64,000 nt of DNA from Cardiocondyla obscurior. Taxonomy: Eukaryota > Arthropoda > Insecta > Hymenoptera > Formicidae. This document shows, in pieces, positions 1 to 10,956 of the stretch (positions are counted from its first letter, which is position 1; every line of letters begins with the position of its first letter). The notes under the pieces were generated by a model, which worked only from the letters and a program-made list of their open reading frames with translations, was not told where the DNA came from and ran no database searches. Made by a program: the position numbers and the translations under genes. The stretch is from contig NW_027228789.1 in NCBI RefSeq assembly GCF_019399895.1, forward strand, positions 2,501 to 66,500, given 5' to 3'.

Positions 1-3000
1 GCCTGGCCTGGCCTGGCCTGGCCTGGCCTGGCCTGGCCTGGCCTGGCCTGCCTGGCCTGGCCTGGCCTGGCCTGGCCTGGCCTGGCCTGAGCCTGGCCTG
101 GCCTGGCCTGGCCTGGCCTGGCCTGGCCTGGCCTGGCCTGGCCTGGCCTGGCCTGGCCTGGCCTGGCCTGGCCTGGCCTGGCCTGGCCTGGCCTGGCCTG
201 GCCTGGCCTGGCCTGGCCTGGCCTGGCCTGGCCTGGCCTGGCCTGGCCTGGCCTGGCCTGAGCCTGAGCCTGGCCTGGCCTGGCCTGGCCTGGCCTGGCC
301 TGGCCTGGCCTGGCCTGGCCTGGCCTGGCCTGGCCTGGCCTGGCCTGGCCTGGCCTGGCCTGGCCTGGCCTGGCCTGGCCTGGCCTGGCCCTGGCCTGGC
401 CTGGCCTGGCCTGGCCTGGCCTGGCCTGGCCTGGCCTGGCCTGGCCTGGCCTGGCCTGGCCTGGCCTGGCCCTGCCTGGCCTGGCCTGGCCTGGCCTGGC
501 CTGGCCTGGCCCACCTGGCCTGGCCTGGCCTGGCCTGGCCTGGCCTGGCCTGGCCTGGCCTGGCCTGGCCTGGCCTGGCCTGGCCTGGCCTGGCCTGGCC
601 TGGCCTGGCCTGGCCTGGCCTGGCCTGGCCTGGCCTGGCCTGGCCTGGCCTGGCCTGGCCTGGCCTGCCTGAACCCCCTGGCCTGGCCTGGCCTGGCCCT
701 GGCCTGGCCTGGCCTGGCCTGGCCTGGCCTGGCAACCTGGCCTGGCCTGGCCTGGCCTGGCCTGGCCTGGCCTGGCCTGGCCTGGCCTGGCCTGGCCTGG
801 CCTGGCCTGGCCTGAGCCTGGCCTGGCCTGGCCTGGCCTGGCCTGGCCTGGCCTGGCCTGGCCTGGCCTGGCCTGGCCTGGCCTGGCCTCCTGGCCTGGC
901 CTGGCCTGGCCTGGCCTGGCCTGGCCTGCCTGGCCTGGCCTGGCCTGCCCCTGGCCTGGCCTGGCCTGGCCTGGCCTGGCCTGGCCTGGCCTGGCCTGGC
1001 CTGGCCTGGCCTGGCCTGGCCTGGCCTGGCCTGGCCTGGCCTGGCCTGGCCTGGCCTGGCCTGGCCTGGCCTGGCCTGGCCTGGCCTGGCCTGGCCTGGC
1101 CTGGCCTGGCCTGGCCTGGCCTGGCCTGGCCTGGCCTGGCCTGGCCTGGCCTGGCCTGGCCTGGCCTGGCCTGGCCTGGCCTGGCCTGGCCTGGCCTGGC
1201 CTGGCCTGGCCTGGCCTGGCCCTGGCCTGGCCTGGCCTGGTGGCAACCTGGCCTGGCCTGGCCTGGCCAACCTGGCCTGGCCTGGCCTGGCCTGGCCTAA
1301 CCTGGCCTGGCCTGGCCTGGCCTAACCTGGCCTGGCCTGGCCTGGCCTGGCCTGGCCTGGCCTGGCCTGGCCTGGCCTGGCCTGGCCTGGCCTGGCCTGG
1401 CCTGGCCTGGCCTGGCCTGGCCTGGCCTGGCCTGGCCTGGCCTGGCCTGGCCTGGCCTGGCCTGGCCTGGCCTGGCCTGGCCTGGCCTGGCCTGGCCTGG
1501 CCCTGGCCTGGCTGGCCTGGCCTGGCCTGGCCTGGCCTGGCCTGGCCTGGCCTGGCCTGGCCTGGCCTGGCCTGGCCTGGCCTGGCCTGGCCTGGCCTGG
1601 CCTGGCCTGGCCTGGCCTGGCCTGGCCTGGCCTGGCCTGGCCTGGCCTGGCCTGGCCTGGCCTGGCCTGGCCTGGCCTGGCCTGGCCTGGCCTGGCCTGG
1701 CCTGGCCTGGCCTGGCCTGGCCTGGCCTGGCCTGGCCTGGCCTGGCCTGGCCTGGCCTGGCCTGGCCTGGCCTGGCCTGGCCTGGCCTGGCCTGGCCTGG
1801 CCTGGCCTGGCCTGGCCTGGCCTGGCCTGGCCTGGCCTGGCCTGGCCTGGCCTGGCCTGGCCTGGCCTGGCCTGGCCTGGCCTGGCCTGGCCTGGCCTGG
1901 CCTGGCCTGGCCTGGCCTGGCCTGGCCTGGCCTGGCCTGGCCTGGCCTGGCCTGGCCTGGCCTGGCCTGGCCTGGCCTGGCCTGGCCTGGCCTGGCCTGG
2001 CCTGGCCTGGCCTGGCCTGGCCTGGCCTGGCCTGGCCTGGCCTGGCCTGGCCTGGCCTGGCCTGGCCTGGCCTGGCCTGGCCTGGCCTGGCCTGGCCTGG
2101 CCTGGCCTGGCCTGGCCTGGCCTGGCCTGGCCTGGCCTGGCCTGGCCTGGCCTGGCCTGGCCTGGCCTGGCCTGGCCTGGCCTGGCCTGGCCTGGCCTGG
2201 CCTGGCCTGGCCTGGCCTGGCCTGGCCTGGCCTGGCCTGGCCTGGCCTGGCCTGGCCTGGCCTGGCCTGGCCTGGCCTGGCCTGGCCTGGCCTGGCCTGG
2301 CCTGGCCTGGCCTGGCCTGGCCTGGCCTGGCCTGGCCTGGCCTGGCCTGGCCTGGCCTGGCCTGGCCTGGCCTGGCCTGGCCTGGCCTGGCCTGGCCTGG
2401 CCTGGCCTGGCCTGGCCTGGCCTGGCCTGGCCTGGCCTGGCCTGGCCTGGCCTGGCCTGGCCTGGCCTGGCCTGGCCTGGCCTGGCCTGGCCTGGCCTGG
2501 CCTGGCCTGGCCTGGCCTGGCCTGGCCTGGCCTGGCCTGGCCTGGCCTGGCCTGGCCTGGCCTGGCCTGGCCTGGCCTGGCCTGGCCTGGCCTGGCCTGG
2601 CCTGGCCTGGCCTGGCCTGGCCTGGCCTGGCCTGGCCTGGCCTGGCCTGGCCTGGCCTGGCCTGGCCTGGCCTGGCCTGGCCTGGCCTGGCCTGGCCTGG
2701 CCTGGCCTGGCCTGGCCTGGCCTGGCCTGGCCTGGCCTGGCCTGGCCTGGCCTGGCCTGGCCTGGCCTGGCCTGGCCTGGCCTGGCCTGGCCTGGCCTGG
2801 CCTGGCCTGGCCTGGCCTGGCCTGGCCTGGCCTGGCCTGGCCTGGCCTGGCCTGGCCTGGCCTGGCCTGGCCTGGCCTGGCCTGGCCTGGCCTGGCCTGG
2901 CCTGGCCTGGCCTGGCCTGGCCTGGCCTGGCCTGGCCTGGCCTGGCCTGGCCTGGCCTGGCCTGGCCTGGCCTGGCCTGGCCTGGCCTGGCCTGGCCTGG

Positions 3001-6000
3001 CCTGGCCTGGCCTGGCCTGGCCTGGCCTGGCCTGGCCTGGCCTGGCCTGGCCTGGCCTGGCCTGGCCTGGCCTGGCCTGGCCTGGCCTGGCCTGGCCTGG
3101 CCTGGCCTGGCCTGGCCTGGCCTGGCCTGGCCTGGCCTGGCCTGGCCTGGCCTGGCCTGGCCTGGCCTGGCCTGGCCTGGCCTGGCCTGGCCTGGCCTGG
3201 CCTGGCCTGGCCTGGCCTGGCCTGGCCTGGCCTGGCCTGGCCTGGCCTGGCCTGGCCTGGCCTGGCCTGGCCTGGCCTGGCCTGGCCTGGCCTGGCCTGG
3301 CCTGGCCTGGCCTGGCCTGGCCTGGCCTGGCCTGGCCTGGCCTGGCCTGGCCTGGCCTGGCCTGGCCTGGCCTGGCCTGGCCTGGCCTGGCCTGGCCTGG
3401 CCTGGCCTGGCCTGGCCTGGCCTGGCCTGGCCTGGCCTGGCCTGGCCTGGCCTGGCCTGGCCTGGCCTGGCCTGGCCTGGCCTGGCCTGGCCTGGCCTGG
3501 CCTGGCCTGGCCTGGCCTGGCCTGGCCTGGCCTGGCCTGGCCTGGCCTGGCCTGGCCTGGCCTGGCCTGGCCTGGCCTGGCCTGGCCTGGCCTGGCCTGG
3601 CCTGGCCTGGCCTGGCCTGGCCTGGCCTGGCCTGGCCTGGCCTGGCCTGGCCTGGCCTGGCCTGGCCTGGCCTGGCCTGGCCTGGCCTGGCCTGGCCTGG
3701 CCTGGCCTGGCCTGGCCTGGCCTGGCCTGGCCTGGCCTGGCCTGGCCTGGCCTGGCCTGGCCTGGCCTGGCCTGGCCTGGCCTGGCCTGGCCTGGCCTGG
3801 CCTGGCCTGGCCTGGCCTGGCCTGGCCTGGCCTGGCCTGGCCTGGCCTGGCCTGGCCTGGCCTGGCCTGGCCTGGCCTGGCCTGGCCTGGCCTGGCCTGG
3901 CCTGGCCTGGCCTGGCCTGGCCTGGCCTGGCCTGGCCTGGCCTGGCCTGGCCTGGCCTGGCCTGGCCTGGCCTGGCCTGGCCTGGCCTGGCCTGGCCTGG
4001 CCTGGCCTGGCCTGGCCTGGCCTGGCCTGGCCTGGCCTGGCCTGGCCTGGCCTGGCCTGGCCTGGCCTGGCCTGGCCTGGCCTGGCCTGGCCTGGCCTGG
4101 CCTGGCCTGGCCTGGCCTGGCCTGGCCTGGCCTGGCCTGGCCTGGCCTGGCCTGGCCTGGCCTGGCCTGGCCTGGCCTGGCCTGGCCTGGCCTGGCCTGG
4201 CCTGGCCTGGCCTGGCCTGGCCTGGCCTGGCCTGGCCTGGCCTGGCCTGGCCTGGCCTGGCCTGGCCTGGCCTGGCCTGGCCTGGCCTGGCCTGGCCTGG
4301 CCTGGCCTGGCCTGGCCTGGCCTGGCCTGGCCTGCCTGGCCTGGCCTGGCCTGGCCTGGCCTGGCCTGGCCTGGCCTGGCCTGGCCTGGCCTGGCCTGGC
4401 CTGGCCTGGCCTGGCCTGGCCTGGCCTGGCCTGGCCTGGCCTGGCCTGGCCTGGCCTGGCCTGGCCTGGCCTGGCCTGGCCTGGCCTGGCCTGGCCTGGC
4501 CTGGCCTGGCCTGGCCTGGCCTGGCCTGGCCTGGCCTGGCCTGGCCTGGCCTGGCCTGGCCTGGCCTGGCCTGGCCTGGCCTGGCCTGGCCTGGCCTGGC
4601 CTGGCCTGGCCTGGCCTGGCCTGGCCTGGCCTGGCCTGGCCTGGCCTGGCCTGGCCTGGCCTGGCCTGGCCTGGCCTGGCCTGGCCTGGCCTGGCCTGGC
4701 CTGGCCTGGCCTGGCCTGGCCTGGCCTGGCCTGGCCTGGCCTGGCCTGGCCTGGCCTGGCCTGGCCTGGCCTGGCCTGGCCTGGCCTGGCCTGGCCTGGC
4801 CTGGCCTGGCCTGGCCTGGCCTGGCCTGGCCTGGCCTGGCCTGGCCTGGCCTGGCCTGGCCTGGCCTGGCCTGGCCTGGCCTGGCCTGGCCTGGCCTGGC
4901 CTGGCCTGGCCTGGCCTGGCCTGGCCTGGCCTGGCCTGGCCTGGCCTGGCCTGGCCTGGCCTGGCCTGGCCTGGCCTGGCCTGGCCTGGCCTGGCCTGGC
5001 CTGGCCTGGCCTGGCCTGGCCTGGCCTGGCCTGGCCTGGCCTGGCCTGGCCTGGCCTGGCCTGGCCTGGCCTGGCCTGGCCTGGCCTGGCCTGGCCTGGC
5101 CTGGCCTGGCCTGGCCTGGCCTGGCCTGGCCTGGCCTGGCCTGGCCTGGCCTGGCCTGGCCTGGCCTGGCCTGGCCTGGCCTGGCCTGGCCTGGCCTGGC
5201 CTGGCCTGGCCTGGCCTGGCCTGGCCTGGCCTGGCCTGGCCTGGCCTGGCCTGGCCTGGCCTGGCCTGGCCTGGCCTGGCCTGGCCTGGCCTGGCCTGGC
5301 CTGGCCTGGCCTGGCCTGGCCTGGCCTGGCCTGGCCTGGCCTGGCCTGGCCTGGCCTGGCCTGGCCTGGCCTGGCCTGGCCTGGCCTGGCCTGGCCTGGC
5401 CTGGCCTGGCCTGGCCTGGCCTGGCCTGGCCTGGCCTGGCCTGGCCTGGCCTGGCCTGGCCTGGCCTGGCCTGGCCTGGCCTGGCCTGGCCTGGCCTGGC
5501 CTGGCCTGGCCTGGCCTGGCCTGGCCTGGCCTGGCCTGGCCTGGCCTGGCCTGGCCTGGCCTGGCCTGGCCTGGCCTGGCCTGGCCTGGCCTGGCCTGGC
5601 CTGGCCTGGCCTGGCCTGGCCTGGCCTGGCCTGGCCTGGCCTGGCCTGGCCTGGCCTGGCCTGGCCTGGCCTGGCCTGGCCTGGCCTGGCCTGGCCTGGC
5701 CTGGCCTGGCCTGGCCTGGCCTGGCCTGGCCTGGCCTGGCCTGGCCTGGCCTGGCCTGGCCTGGCCTGGCCTGGCCTGGCCTGGCCTGGCCTGGCCTGGC
5801 CTGGCCTGGCCTGGCCTGGCCTGGCCTGGCCTGGCCTGGCCTGGCCTGGCCTGGCCTGGCCTGGCCTGGCCTGGCCTGGCCTGGCCTGGCCTGGCCTGGC
5901 CTGGCCTGGCCTGGCCTGGCCTGGCCTGGCCTGGCCTGGCCTGGCCTGGCCTGGCCTGGCCTGGCCTGGCCTGGCCTGGCCTGGCCTGGCCTGGCCTGGC

Positions 6001-7928
6001 CTGGCCTGGCCTGGCCTGGCCTGGCCTGGCCTGGCCTGGCCTGGCCTGGCCTGGCCTGGCCTGGCCTGGCCTGGCCTGGCCTGGCCTGGCCTGGCCTGGC
6101 CTGGCCTGGCCTGGCCTGGCCTGGCCTGGCCTGGCCTGGCCTGGCCTGGCCTGGCCTGGCCTGGCCTGGCCTGGCCTGGCCTGGCCTGGCCTGGCCTGGC
6201 CTGGCCTGGCCTGGCCTGGCCTGGCCTGGCCTGGCCTGGCCTGGCCTGGCCTGGCCTGGCCTGGCCTGGCCTGGCCTGGCCTGGCCTGGCCTGGCCTGGC
6301 CTGGCCTGGCCTGGCCTGGCCTGGCCTGGCCTGGCCTGGCCTGGCCTGGCCTGGCCTGGCCTGGCCTGGCCTGGCCTGGCCTGGCCTGGCCTGGCCTGGC
6401 CTGGCCTGGCCTGGCCTGGCCTGGCCTGGCCTGGCCTGGCCTGGCCTGGCCTGGCCTGGCCTGGCCTGGCCTGGCCTGGCCTGGCCTGGCCTGGCCTGGC
6501 CTGGCCTGGCCTGGCCTGGCCTGGCCTGGCCTGGCCTGGCCTGGCCTGGCCTGGCCTGGCCTGGCCTGGCCTGGCCTGGCCTGGCCTGGCCTGGCCTGGC
6601 CTGGCCTGGCCTGGCCTGGCCTGGCCTGGCCTGGCCTGGCCTGGCCTGGCCTGGCCTGGCCTGGCCTGGCCTGGCCTGGCCTGGCCTGGCCTGGCCTGGC
6701 CTGGCCTGGCCTGGCCTGGCCTGGCCTGGCCTGGCCTGGCCTGGCCTGGCCTGGCCTGGCCTGGCCTGGCCTGGCCTGGCCTGGCCTGGCCTGGCCTGGC
6801 CTGGCCTGGCCTGGCCTGGCCTGGCCTGGCCTGGCCTGGCCTGGCCTGGCCTGGCCTGGCCTGGCCTGGCCTGGCCTGGCCTGGCCTGGCCTGGCCTGGC
6901 CTGGCCTGGCCTGGCCTGGCCTGGCCTGGCCTGGCCTGGCCTGGCCTGGCCTGGCCTGGCCTGGCCTGGCCTGGCCTGGCCTGGCCTGGCCTGGCCTGGC
7001 CTGGCCTGGCCTGGCCTGGCCTGGCCTGGCCTGGCCTGGCCTGGCCTGGCCTGGCCTGGCCTGGCCTGGCCTGGCCTGGCCTGGCCTGGCCTGGCCTGGC
7101 CTGGCCTGGCCTGGCCTGGCCTGGCCTGGCCTGGCCTGGCCTGGCCTGGCCTGGCCTGGCCTGGCCTGGCCTGGCCTGGCCTGGCCTGGCCTGGCCTGGC
7201 CTGGCCTGGCCTGGCCTGGCCTGGCCTGGCCTGGCCTGGCCTGGCCTGGCCTGGCCTGGCCTGGCCTGGCCTGGCCTGGCCTGGCCTGGCCTGGCCTGGC
7301 CTGGCCTGGCCTGGCCTGGCCTGGCCTGGCCTGGCCTGGCCTGGCCTGGCCTGGCCTGGCCTGGCCTGGCCTGGCCTGGCCTGGCCTGGCCTGGCCTGGC
7401 CTGGCCTGGCCTGGCCTGGCCTGGCCTGGCCTGGCCTGGCCTGGCCTGGCCTGGCCTGGCCTGGCCTGGCCTGGCCTGGCCTGGCCTGGCCTGGCCTGGC
7501 CTGGCCTGGCCTGGCCCTGGCCTGGCCTGGCCTGGCCTGGCCTGGCCTGGCCTGGCCTGGCCTGGCCTGGCCTGGCCTGGCCTGGCCTGGCCTGGCCTGG
7601 CCTGGCCTGGCCTGGCCTGGCCTGGCCTGGCCTGGCCTGGCCTGGCCTGGCCTGGCCTGGCCTGGCCTGGCCTGGCCTGGCCTGGCCTGGCCTGGCCTGG
7701 CCTGGCCTGGCCTGGCCTGGCCTGGCCTGGCCTGGCCTGGCCTGGCCTGGCCTGGCCTGGCCTGGCCTGGCCTGGCCTGGCCTGGCCCCTGGCCTGGCCT
7801 GGCCTGGCCTGGCCTGGCCTGGCCTGGCCTGGCCTGGCCTGGCCTGGCCTGGCCTGGCCTGGCCTGGCCTGGCCTGGCCTGGCCTGGCCTGGCCTGGCCT
7901 GGCCTGGCCTGGCCAACCTGGCCTAACC
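1..7928. repeat. (CCTGG)n pentamer array at the chromosome end
   Basis: About 7.9 kb of head-to-tail CCTGG starting at the first base. The first ~1.3 kb has frequent interruptions (CCTGAGCC near 87 and 260, CCCACC near 511, AACCCCC near 671, GGCAACC near 731). From about 1512 to 7512 it is almost unbroken, with one lost base near 4335. CCTAA units reappear at 1296-1326 and from 7914 on. The unit differs from the insect telomere C-strand CCTAA only by AA to GG. Human CCCTAA arrays are known to be mis-called as CCCTGG by nanopore base callers, so this is most likely mis-called telomere. A genuine variant telomere repeat is the alternative. The 2228-codon open frame at 1240-7926 is an artefact of the five-base unit and is not a gene. 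Confidence 0.95.
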
Positions 7929-8110
7929 TGGCCTGGCCTAACCTAACCTAACCTAACCTGGCCTAACCTGACCTGGTGGCCTGGCCTGGAGGGACCTGGC
8001 CTAACCTAACCTGGCCTAACCTAACCTAACCTAACCTAACCTGGCCTAACCTGGCCTGGCCTGGCCTGGCCTAACCTGGCCTAACCTAACCTAACCTACA
8101 ACCTGGCCTG
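7914..8110. repeat. Transition zone mixing CCTGG and CCTAA units
   Basis: CCTAA and CCTGG alternate irregularly, with single odd units such as CCTGACC, GGTGGCC, GGAGGGACC and CCTACAACC. Blocks of three or more CCTAA are separated by one to four CCTGG. The mixing of whole units is what a consensus of correctly and wrongly called telomere reads would give, but a boundary of true variant repeats would look similar. Confidence 0.85.
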
Positions 8111-8247
8111 AACCTAACCTAACCTAACCTAACCTAACCTAACCTAACCTAACCGAACCTAACCTAACCTAACCTAACCTAACCTAACCTAACCTAACCT
8201 AACCTAACCTAACCTAACCTAACCTAACCTAACCTAACCTAACCTAA
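8111..8247. repeat. Telomere repeat (CCTAA)n, i.e. TTAGG
   Basis: About 27 nearly perfect CCTAA units with one CCGAA variant near 8152. TTAGG is the canonical telomere repeat of most insects. With the C-rich strand on plus at the left edge, the G-rich strand runs out toward position 1, as expected of a left chromosome end. Confidence 0.93.
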
Positions 8248-8332
8248 TTTGTATAGGTTAGGTTAGGTTAAATTAGGCCTAGATTGGCAAATAGGTTGGT
8301 TAAGACTAGGTTAATTAGTTTAGAACAAATTG
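8248..8332. repeat. Telomere/subtelomere junction with inverted TTAGG
   Basis: The pure CCTAA tract ends and three GGTTA units in the opposite orientation follow at 8256-8270, then degenerate TTAGG-like words (TTAGGCC, AATAGGTTGG, CTAGGTTAA) to about 8315. The local arrangement is a short inverted repeat of telomere sequence about 10 bp apart. Confidence 0.7.
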
Positions 8333-9548
8333 TGTTTTTTTTTTTTTTTTTTTTTTGGCGGACTAAAATTTTTTGCGCCAAAAGGATAACAATTTTCGTT
8401 TTTGACGCCGGCTAAAGCCCAACGCGAAAATTTTTTACCGACTGTCGGTAATGCAAATTTTTGTTTTACCGACATAGTATCGGTCGGTAAAACAGGTTTT
8501 TCAATTTTATATGGGTCGGTAAAACAGAATTAAAAAAAAAAAAAAAAAAAAAAATTTTTTTTTTGGCGGACCAAAATTTTTCGCGCCAAAAGGCTAAAAA
8601 TTTTTGTTTTTGTCGCCGGCCAAAGACCGGCGCAAAAATTTTTTACCGACTGTCGGTAATGCAGATTTCTGTTTTACCGACATAGTATCGGTCGGTAAAA
8701 CAGGTTTTTCAATTTTATATGGATCGGTAAAACAGAATTTAAAAAAAAAAAAAATTTTTTTGGCGGACCAAAATTTTTCGCGCCTAAAAGCTAAAAATTT
8801 TCGTTTTTGTCGCCGGCCGAAGGCCGGCGCGAAAATTTTTTACCGACTGTTGGTAATGCAGATTTCTGTTTTACCGACATAGTATCGGTCGGTAAAACAG
8901 GTTTTTTAATTTTATATGGGTCGGTAAAACAGAATTTAAAAAAAAAAAAATTTTTTTGGCAGACCAAAATTTTTCGCGCCAAAAGGCTAAAAATTTTTGT
9001 TTTTGTCGCCGGCCGAAAACCGGCGCGAAAATTTTTTGCCGACTGTCGGTAATGCAGATTCCTGTTTTACCGACATAGTATCGGTCGGTAAAACAGATTT
9101 TTTAATTTTATATGTGTCGGTAAAACAAAATTAAAAAAAAAAAAATTTTTTTTTTTTTGGCGGACCAAAATTTTTTGCGCCAAAAGGCTAAAAATTTTCG
9201 TTTTTGCCGCCGGCCAAAGGCCGGCGCGAAAATTTTTTACCGATTGTCGGTAATGCAGATTTCTGTTTTACCGACATAGTATTTTTCGGTAAAACAGATT
9301 TTTCAATTTTATATGGGTCGGTAAAACAGAATTAAAAAAAAAAAAATTTTTTTTGGCGGACAAATTTTTGCGCCAAAAGGCTAAAAATTTTCGTTTTTGC
9401 CGCCGGCCAAAGGCCGGCGCGAAAATTTTTTACCGACTGTCGGTAAGGAAGATTTCTGTTTTACCGACATATAATCGGTCGGTAATGAAGATTTTTTATT
9501 TATTGTTGGTCGGTAAAACAGATTTTTAAATTTTTTATTTTATGGATC
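8333..9548. repeat. Subtelomeric ~200 bp tandem repeat, six copies
   Basis: The word GGCGGAC (or GGCAGAC) recurs at 8357, 8565, 8762, 8958, 9159 and 9355, giving units of 196-208 bp. Each unit has a T-tract, GGCGGACCAAAATTTTT, a GC-rich palindrome around GCCGGCC, then several TTTTACCGAC / GTCGGTAAAA words in both orientations, and an A-tract. A degenerate seventh end lies at 9490-9548. Open frames of 63-92 codons in it are repeat shadows. I do not recognise a named family. Confidence 0.9.
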
Positions 9549-9549
9549 A

Positions 9550-9782
9550 AAAATTTTTTTTGTTTTTTGTCAATATCTCCGCCCCTGGAGGGGGTGGGGC
9601 GCCGAAAATGGTCACGTGGGCATCTGCTGACGTCACCGCACGATGCTACGTTGTTAAAATTTTAAATACTTTTTTTTTTGTTTTTTGTCAATATCTTTGC
9701 CCTTGGTGAAAGTAGAACGCTGAAAATAGTCACGTGGGCATCTGCTGACGTTACCGCACGATGCTACGTTGCCAGATTAAAA
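9550..9782 (-). repeat. Two inverted monomers of the 115 bp satellite
   Basis: Reverse-complemented copies of the monomer that fills ~25.7-58.2 kb: GTCACGTGGGCATCTGCTGA followed by CGTCACCGCACGATGCTACG at about 9611-9651 and again at 9730-9771. The GATGCTACGTTG form matches the variant found near the right edge of the main array (55.6-57.4 kb), not the homogeneous core. The spacing is about 119 bp. Confidence 0.9.
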
Positions 9783-10956
9783 AAGAATATTTTTCATATT
9801 TTTGTTTATATTTTATATAACGTTTTAAAAAGTTTAAAATCCTGCGTCGAACTTTAAAAACGCAATAATGTAGCTTTTCATGATTGCGAGATATTTTAAA
9901 AAGCACGGTTGAAGCCTTTTTTGTCTAAATTTTGCGCCGCAAAAGCTCCGAAAACTTTAGAAGTGTCAGAAGCCTAAAAGAAGCAGAGAGATGGCACGAA
10001 TTGACCGTGTTAATTCTTTGCGTTTTTTAGGCTTTTGACACAAAACTTTAGAAATGTCAGAAGCCTAGCAAAAGCGGAAAGATGGCACGGACTGACCGTG
10101 CCACCTCTCCGTTTTTTTTAGGTTTCTGACACAAAACTTTAGAAGTATCAGAAGCTTGGAAAAAGCAAAGAAATGGCACAAACTGACCGTGCCACTTTTT
10201 TGCTTTTTTTAGGCTCTTGACATTTCTAAAGTTTTGTGGCAGAATCCTAGAACAAGCCGAGAAATGGCACGGTCAGTTTGTGCCATCTTTCCGCTTCTTC
10301 TGAACTTCTGACACTTTTAAAGTTTTATGTCAAAAATTTAGAAGAAGCGGAGAGGTGGCACGGTCAGTCCGTTCCACCTCTCTGCTTCTTCTAGGCTCAG
10401 AAGCCTAGAAGTGTCAAAACACTTCTAAAGTTTTCGGAGCATTTGCAGCGCAAAATTTTGACAAAAAGTTTCAACCGTGCTTTTTAAAATATCTCGCGAC
10501 CCTGAAAAGCTAGACTATTGTGCCTGTGTCGTTTTACGCGGGCATTTGGCTTTTCAAAACTTTACAGACTCAATAGCATAGCTTTTTTGGGTCGCGAGAT
10601 ATTTTACATTTTTTGAAAAACTTTGATCGATAATATCTCGGTCCACAAGCGTCGTAAGGGTCCGATCGAAAACTCGTTTTGAAGGGCTTGAAAGCTTGCG
10701 TCGATCAAAAACGAGCGCAATAGCTTAGCTCTTTTGGGTCACAAGATATTTCACATTTTCTGAAAAGGAAGTGGCACGGATTGACCGTGCCACTTCTCCG
10801 CTTCTTCTAGGCTCCTGACACAACACTTTAGAAGTGTCAGAAATCTAGAAAAAGCGGAGAGGTAGCACGGTCAGTCCGTGCCAACTTTTCGCTTTTTCTA
10901 GGCTCTTGACACTTCTAAAGTTTTGTGTTAAGAGCCTAGAGGAAGCGGAGAGGTGG
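9783..10956. repeat. Foldback cluster of near-palindromic units
   Basis: At least seven imperfect palindromes centred on GGCACGG-TCAGT-CCGTGCC with flanking GGAGAGGT / ACCTCTCC arms occur near 9990, 10095, 10180, 10275, 10360, 10785 and 10880, linked by ACACTTCTAAAGTTTT words in either orientation. The first five lie between longer inverted arms (about 9865-9965 and 10435-10530) that share GCGAGATATTTTAAAAAGC. A direct repeat follows (about 10570-10620 and 10718-10766). No coding potential. It is cut at 10956 by element A in the middle of a palindrome (GGAGAGGTGG). It resembles a foldback or MITE cluster; no family name is assigned. Confidence 0.75.

Noticed and set aside
1240..7926. 2228-codon open frame of Trp-Pro-Gly-Leu-Ala repeats
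   Set aside because: A five-base repeat with no stop in any frame is open by arithmetic; no start context, no composition of a real gene, and the underlying sequence is probably a telomere mis-call.
8604..9052. Overlapping 63-92 codon frames on both strands
   Set aside because: They are translations of the ~200 bp subtelomeric repeat and recur with each unit.
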